Assembly (NCBI GenBank): GCA_045592865.1
Contig: JAZNVP010000069.1
Span: 1 to 51,470, forward strand
Source: RGIG9114 sp045592865
GTDB lineage: Bacteria > Bacillota > Clostridia > Oscillospirales > JAGBHD01
Reading direction: 5' to 3'
DNA length: 51,470 nucleotides
The number at the start of each line of letters is the position of its first letter. Position 1 is the stretch's first letter. This document shows positions 48,525 to 51,470 of this stretch, piece by piece. The notes under the pieces are model-generated. The model was not told where the DNA came from. It searched no databases and worked only from the letters and a program-made list of their open reading frames with translations. A program made the position numbers and the translations under genes.

Positions 48525-49013
48525 TTATCGTTTGGTGGAGTAATATTCAATCGGAAGCTTCAGTATGTTTTTCTCTTGCTTTAAGGCATACCTATATGTT
48601 TTATATGCGCCACCGAAATCTCGCTCCAAATAAAACACGACTAAATCACTGCGGTCAACCATATCCTGATTACGTTTTTGAATTACTGATTTGTAATGAA
48701 CTCTATCAGCGTTCGTATAAATATCTACCAAATCATAGTATTCGTAAAAGGCTTCAATGTTATCCCGATACTCTTTAGTTGAGTAAGGAAGCATAAGGAT
48801 ATGACTGCAGTTTTCTTCGCCACAATCTTTTTTTACTCTTATTATTGTCGATGAAACAATCTGGTCAAAATCTCCGTTTCTGCCAACCAAAAAATCAACG
48901 TATTCCTTTGAATAGAAAAGCTCTTGAATTAGATTTTCGACCTGTTCTTCAGCAAGAAAAAAGTTACTGACCTCTCTGTGCCCGAAAAAACTAACGGTGT
49001 AGATGTTAAGCAT
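48525..49013 (-). CDS. SLOG-type (DUF1273/YpsA-like) protein
   Basis: A 162-residue Rossmann-like protein. YTVSFFGHREVSNFF at the start, FLVGRNGDFDQIVSSTIIRVKK (the SLOG Gly-rich loop) and CSHILMLPY, then RNQDMVDRSDLVVFYLERDFGGAYKTYRYALKQ resemble the DUF1273/LOG family that binds nucleotide-like ligands. Function unknown. ATG 49013 has AGGGGTGAT directly before it. It is divergent from an Xre regulator with shared upstream repeats, like the SLOG gene at 8843. Confidence 0.75.
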   Translation of the reverse strand: MLNIYTVSFFGHREVSNFFLAEEQVENLIQELFYSKEYVDFLVGRNGDFDQIVSSTIIRVKKDCGEENCSHILMLPYSTKEYRDNIEAFYEYYDLVDIYTNADRVHYKSVIQKRNQDMVDRSDLVVFYLERDFGGAYKTYRYALKQEKNILKLPIEYYSTKR

Positions 49014-49090
49014 ATAATCACCCCTTAAACACACTAAAAGCACAAAATTTATTAATATAATATTTATAGTATATATTAACGGGTTAAAAT

Positions 49091-49143
49091 TATCAATAGT
49101 CTATAGAATAATGAAAATAATATCAATAGACTCTATTATAGAG
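49091..49143. promoter_or_regulatory. repeated operator-like sites between divergent SLOG and Xre genes
   Basis: TATCAATAG occurs at 49091-49099 and 49121-49129, exactly 30 bases apart (about three helical turns), each followed by a CTAT-rich half-palindrome; CTCTATTATAGAG (49131-49143) is an odd palindrome touching the ribosome site. Likely binding sites for the Xre protein encoded downstream. Confidence 0.5.
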
Positions 49144-49151
49144 GTGATAAT

Positions 49152-49490
49152 ATGAGTAGTTTAGCAAAAATAGTTGGTCAGCGAATCCGTTACTATAGAA
49201 CACAACTTGGTTTAAGTCAGGAAAAATTGGCAGAATTATCGGATTATCACCCAACTTATATCGGTCAGTTGGAGCGAGGTGAAAAGAACGCTACTTTAGA
49301 GAGTATAAATAGAGTAGCGATCGCGTTAAATATATCTTTATCAAGGCTTTTTGAGAATTTAGGCGGCGAAAACTCAACAGAAAAGGATATTCCTTTGGAA
49401 TGTTATGAATTTTTATTATCCAAAAGCAAGGAGCAGCAACTACAGTTGTTTAAAATACTGAAAGAGATGGATAAATATAAAGGAAACTAG
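49152..49490 (+). CDS. Xre-family regulator
   Basis: A 112-residue SinR-like repressor. HTH_3 domain at 5-68 (VGQRIRYYRTQLGLSQEKLAELSDYHPTYIGQLERGEKNATLESINRVAIALNISLSRLF), then a helical tail (about 75-112) for dimerisation. GAGGTGAT precedes the ATG. Followed by a second Xre gene 21 bases on. Confidence 0.88.
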   Translation: MSSLAKIVGQRIRYYRTQLGLSQEKLAELSDYHPTYIGQLERGEKNATLESINRVAIALNISLSRLFENLGGENSTEKDIPLECYEFLLSKSKEQQLQLFKILKEMDKYKGN

Positions 49491-49511
49491 TGAAATTGTG
49501 AGGAATTCACG

Positions 49512-49787
49512 ATGAGCAAACATATTGATTTTAAGAATAGAGATAGATTTATTCAGTTAGGCATAGCCATAGCAGCGTTACGGAAGATGCGCGGAATGTC
49601 GCAAGAGCAACTTGCAGAGAAATCAAATGTAAGCCGTTCGCATATAAGCGCTATAGAGGCGCCCGGTTTGGTTCGACCATTTTCGTTAGATGTGTTTTTC
49701 AACATTGCAGATGCCTTGGAAATCGACCCAGCTGATTTAATTAACGCGGCTGTGTTTCCTGACAAAATATTGAGAAATAAGAATTAA
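49512..49787 (+). CDS. Xre-family regulator
   Basis: A 91-residue HTH_3 protein: IAIAALRKMRGMSQEQLAEKSNVSRSHISAIEAP, then LDVFFNIADALEIDPADLIN. GTGAGGAATTC lies before the ATG. It is in operon with the preceding Xre gene, from which it differs in sequence; the pair may form an antagonistic or sequential switch, which is only inference. Confidence 0.85.
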   Translation: MSKHIDFKNRDRFIQLGIAIAALRKMRGMSQEQLAEKSNVSRSHISAIEAPGLVRPFSLDVFFNIADALEIDPADLINAAVFPDKILRNKN

Positions 49788-49790
49788 AAA

Positions 49791-49818
49791 AACTCACTGC
49801 ATTGCAGTGAGTTTTTTT
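49791..49818. terminator. bidirectional terminator
   Basis: AACTCACTGCA and TGCAGTGAGTT are perfect inverted repeats around one T, flanked by A6 and T7. Confidence 0.88.
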
Positions 49819-49831
49819 AATTTATTGTTTT

Positions 49832-50470
49832 TCACTCAAAATCTTTTCCGTCTTTTTTGAAAACGGCGGTTCTTGTTATGCGGATGTAAACGTCTCTTTT
49901 TGAAAACTCAGAAAACGCCCGTGCGATAAGCTCGGGGTTTATCATATGGGTCTCGATTGCCGAAAGTGTTACCGAAAGGAGCGGCTTCCCGTTCGTTTCT
50001 TTAAGGGAAATATCCCTCATTTCTTTTTTAAGGTCAACGAAGTATTCCTGCCTTTTGGTCTTTTTGAGCGCCATTATTTCGTTCTCGTTTAAAAAAGCCT
50101 CAACCTCGCACATTTCGGTTTCCTCGAAAAGAAGCTCGTATCTGCAAGAGTCTATTTCCACCGGCTTATTAACGGGCGCGGCGGCGGAAAGAATTTCAAA
50201 GCCTTTCGGGAGAACTGCGTTAAGACGCTCCACGATCTCCTTATAGTCCATCGGCTCATAAATCTTTAAATCAACATATTCCGAAACGCTCTCGCTTCCC
50301 AAAGAAAGAGGAAGAAGAAAGTGCAGATAAATATGCGGGTTAAAGCCCTCGGTTACCCATATCGGAACGCCGCTTCGTTTAAAGGAACGTTGGAAAAATC
50401 TGTTGAGATCCAGGTGGGAGATATATTTTGCCGCACCTGTTTTAGAGAATTTAATTCTTATGTTTTCCAC
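49832..50470 (-). CDS. TIGR03936-family (DUF2344) radical-SAM-associated protein
   Basis: A 212-residue protein: IRIKFSKTGAAKYISHLDLNRFFQRSFKRSGVPI and TEGFNPHIYLHFLLPLSLGSESVSEYVDLKI are the DUF2344 signature. It is encoded with and downstream of a TIGR03960 radical SAM protein (20-base overlap), as in many Bacillota, often beside rng-rplU-rpmA. Reaction unknown; probably RNA- or ribosome-related, by neighbourhood in other genomes. Confidence 0.92.
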   Translation of the reverse strand: MENIRIKFSKTGAAKYISHLDLNRFFQRSFKRSGVPIWVTEGFNPHIYLHFLLPLSLGSESVSEYVDLKIYEPMDYKEIVERLNAVLPKGFEILSAAAPVNKPVEIDSCRYELLFEETEMCEVEAFLNENEIMALKKTKRQEYFVDLKKEMRDISLKETNGKPLLSVTLSAIETHMINPELIARAFSEFSKRDVYIRITRTAVFKKDGKDFE

Positions 50471-51470
50471 AGATCTTGTCCCCCTTTACCACGGCCGCAC
50501 CGCAACCTGCGCAACCGTCAAAACAGCTGTCGGTTACAGTGGCGGCGTGCGCCTTTTTGTTCTCGCAAAGGAGAAACTTTTTGGATACCATATAGTCAAG
50601 GTGATCCCAAGGGAAAACCTCATCGTCTTCGCGTTTTCTTGAAGCATAGAAATAAGGATCAATACCGCATTCGCGGAACGCTTCAAAATAGAGTTCGGGG
50701 TTGAAGAACTCTTCCCAACCATCGAGGAAACAACCCTTCTGCCAAGCAGTGTAGAGCACCTTACCGAGTCTTCTGTCGCCACGCGCGAGAACCGCTTCAA
50801 TAAGGCTTGTTTCCGACTGATGCCAACTGACCCTTATCTTTCTCGTCTTAACGTGCTCCATTAAAAGTTTCTGTTTGCGGAGAATTTCTTCCTTTCGGTC
50901 CTGCGGTTCCCACTGAAACGGTGTGAACGGTTTGGGAACGAAGGTCGCAAGAGAAACCGAAACCTCAACCCCTCTGCCTTTTGGTTTGTTAGGGTTCTGA
51001 TAGAAAAGATCAACAACCTTCTGCGCAAGTTCGGCGATAGCGATTATGTCTTCGTCTCTTTCGTCGGGAAGGCCCATCATAAAGTAAAGTTTAATGCTTG
51101 TATACCCGCCCATAAACGCAACGGTGCAGGTCTTCATAATATCCTCTTCGGTAACGTTCTTGTTGATAACGTCTCTGAGTCTTTGGCTTCCTGCCTCGGG
51201 GGCAAAGGTTAAAGAACTTTTGCGAACCTTTAAAAGCCTCTCCATAAGCTCTTTCGGGAAATTGTCAATTCTAAGCGATGGCAAAGAAAGACTGATGTTA
51301 TTCTTTTCGGTGAACTCTAAAAGATCATCGAGAAGCTGTTCGATCTCCTTATAGTCGCTTGAAGAAAGGGAACAGAGCGAGATCTCGTCGTAACCCGTGT
51401 TTTCGCATATCTTCTTGGCGTTATCTACTAAAACGCCGCGGTCCTTAAATCTTAGCGGACGATAAATATA
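50451..51470 (-). CDS. TIGR03960-family B12-binding-domain radical SAM protein (5' end outside window)
   Basis: The frame stays open to the window edge, giving 339 C-terminal residues of what is usually about 600. Visible: the end of the radical SAM barrel (GYDEISLCSLSSSDY, SLRIDNFPKEL, SSLTFAPEAGSQRLRDVINKN, YFMMGLPDERDEDI) and the C-terminal part (PFTPFQWEPQD, KTRKIRVSWHQSETSLIEAVLARGDRRL), ending in a cysteine-rich tail CFDGCAGCG. The CxxxCxxC cluster and cobalamin domain lie upstream of the visible part. Function of the family unknown. Confidence 0.93.
   Translation of the reverse strand, partial: YIYRPLRFKDRGVLVDNAKKICENTGYDEISLCSLSSSDYKEIEQLLDDLLEFTEKNNISLSLPSLRIDNFPKELMERLLKVRKSSLTFAPEAGSQRLRDVINKNVTEEDIMKTCTVAFMGGYTSIKLYFMMGLPDERDEDIIAIAELAQKVVDLFYQNPNKPKGRGVEVSVSLATFVPKPFTPFQWEPQDRKEEILRKQKLLMEHVKTRKIRVSWHQSETSLIEAVLARGDRRLGKVLYTAWQKGCFLDGWEEFFNPELYFEAFRECGIDPYFYASRKREDDEVFPWDHLDYMVSKKFLLCENKKAHAATVTDSCFDGCAGCGAAVVKGDKICGKHKN

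Overview
The window looks like chromosome from an anaerobic, probably endospore-forming member of the Clostridia (Bacillota). The evidence is an HrcA/CIRCE-controlled grpE-dnaK-dnaJ operon, an alaS T-box, pyruvate formate-lyase with its activase, a cotJABC spore-coat operon, RqcH, Noc/ParB, RNase M5, a TIGR04086 membrane protein, strong GGAGG-type ribosome sites and TTGACA/TATAAT promoters. I cannot fix the genus; an uncultured gut-type lineage is plausible.

Layout. 1-3.3 kb: a formate-lyase operon in which the enzyme is encoded as two overlapping genes, the second carrying only the glycyl-radical domain, followed by pflA. 3.3-7.5 kb: a four-helix-bundle protein, a lipoprotein cyclophilin and a large fused ABC transporter. 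7.5-9.2 kb: an AT-rich accessory island with two tandem barstar-like immunity genes, relics that look like barnase C-termini, two Xre regulators and a divergent DUF2493 SLOG protein. 9.2-14.2 kb: the heat-shock operon (minus strand). 14.3-18.1 kb: trmK-nif3-rqcH-queH. 18.1-20.9 kb: pduL facing away from udg-xer-maf across a symmetric double promoter. 20.9-22.4 kb: a second accessory patch with a relic of an RHS core, a duplicated REP-like repeat, a small lipoprotein and a two-TM protein. 22.5-28.6 kb: a membrane protein, azlCD, rsmG behind an unexplained GC-rich leader, noc/parB, DUF6512 and a penicillin-binding protein. 28.6-36.7 kb: T-box-controlled alaS, HIT protein, phosphoribosyltransferase, comEC (nuclease domain degenerate), holA, rnmV and a zinc-ribbon protein. 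36.7-39.2 kb: a small hypothetical, GTP-type PEP carboxykinase and a CAU tRNA, probably tRNA-Ile2. 39.2-45.3 kb: phosphatases, MATE and EamA transporters, yajC, an amidohydrolase, and two arrays of short hairpins joined by constant linkers. 45.3-51.5 kb: SGNH esterase, metallo-hydrolase, cotJ operon, a second SLOG/Xre divergent pair, and a TIGR03936/TIGR03960 radical-SAM pair running off the end.

How it fits together. Carbon flow is fermentative: split PFL plus PflA give acetyl-CoA and formate, PduL (no microcompartment genes seen) could make acetyl phosphate, and PckG links PEP and oxaloacetate. Most of the rest is housekeeping. The novelty lies in the split glycyl-radical enzyme, the decayed polymorphic-toxin/immunity remnants (barstar-barnase and RHS), and the hairpin-linker arrays.
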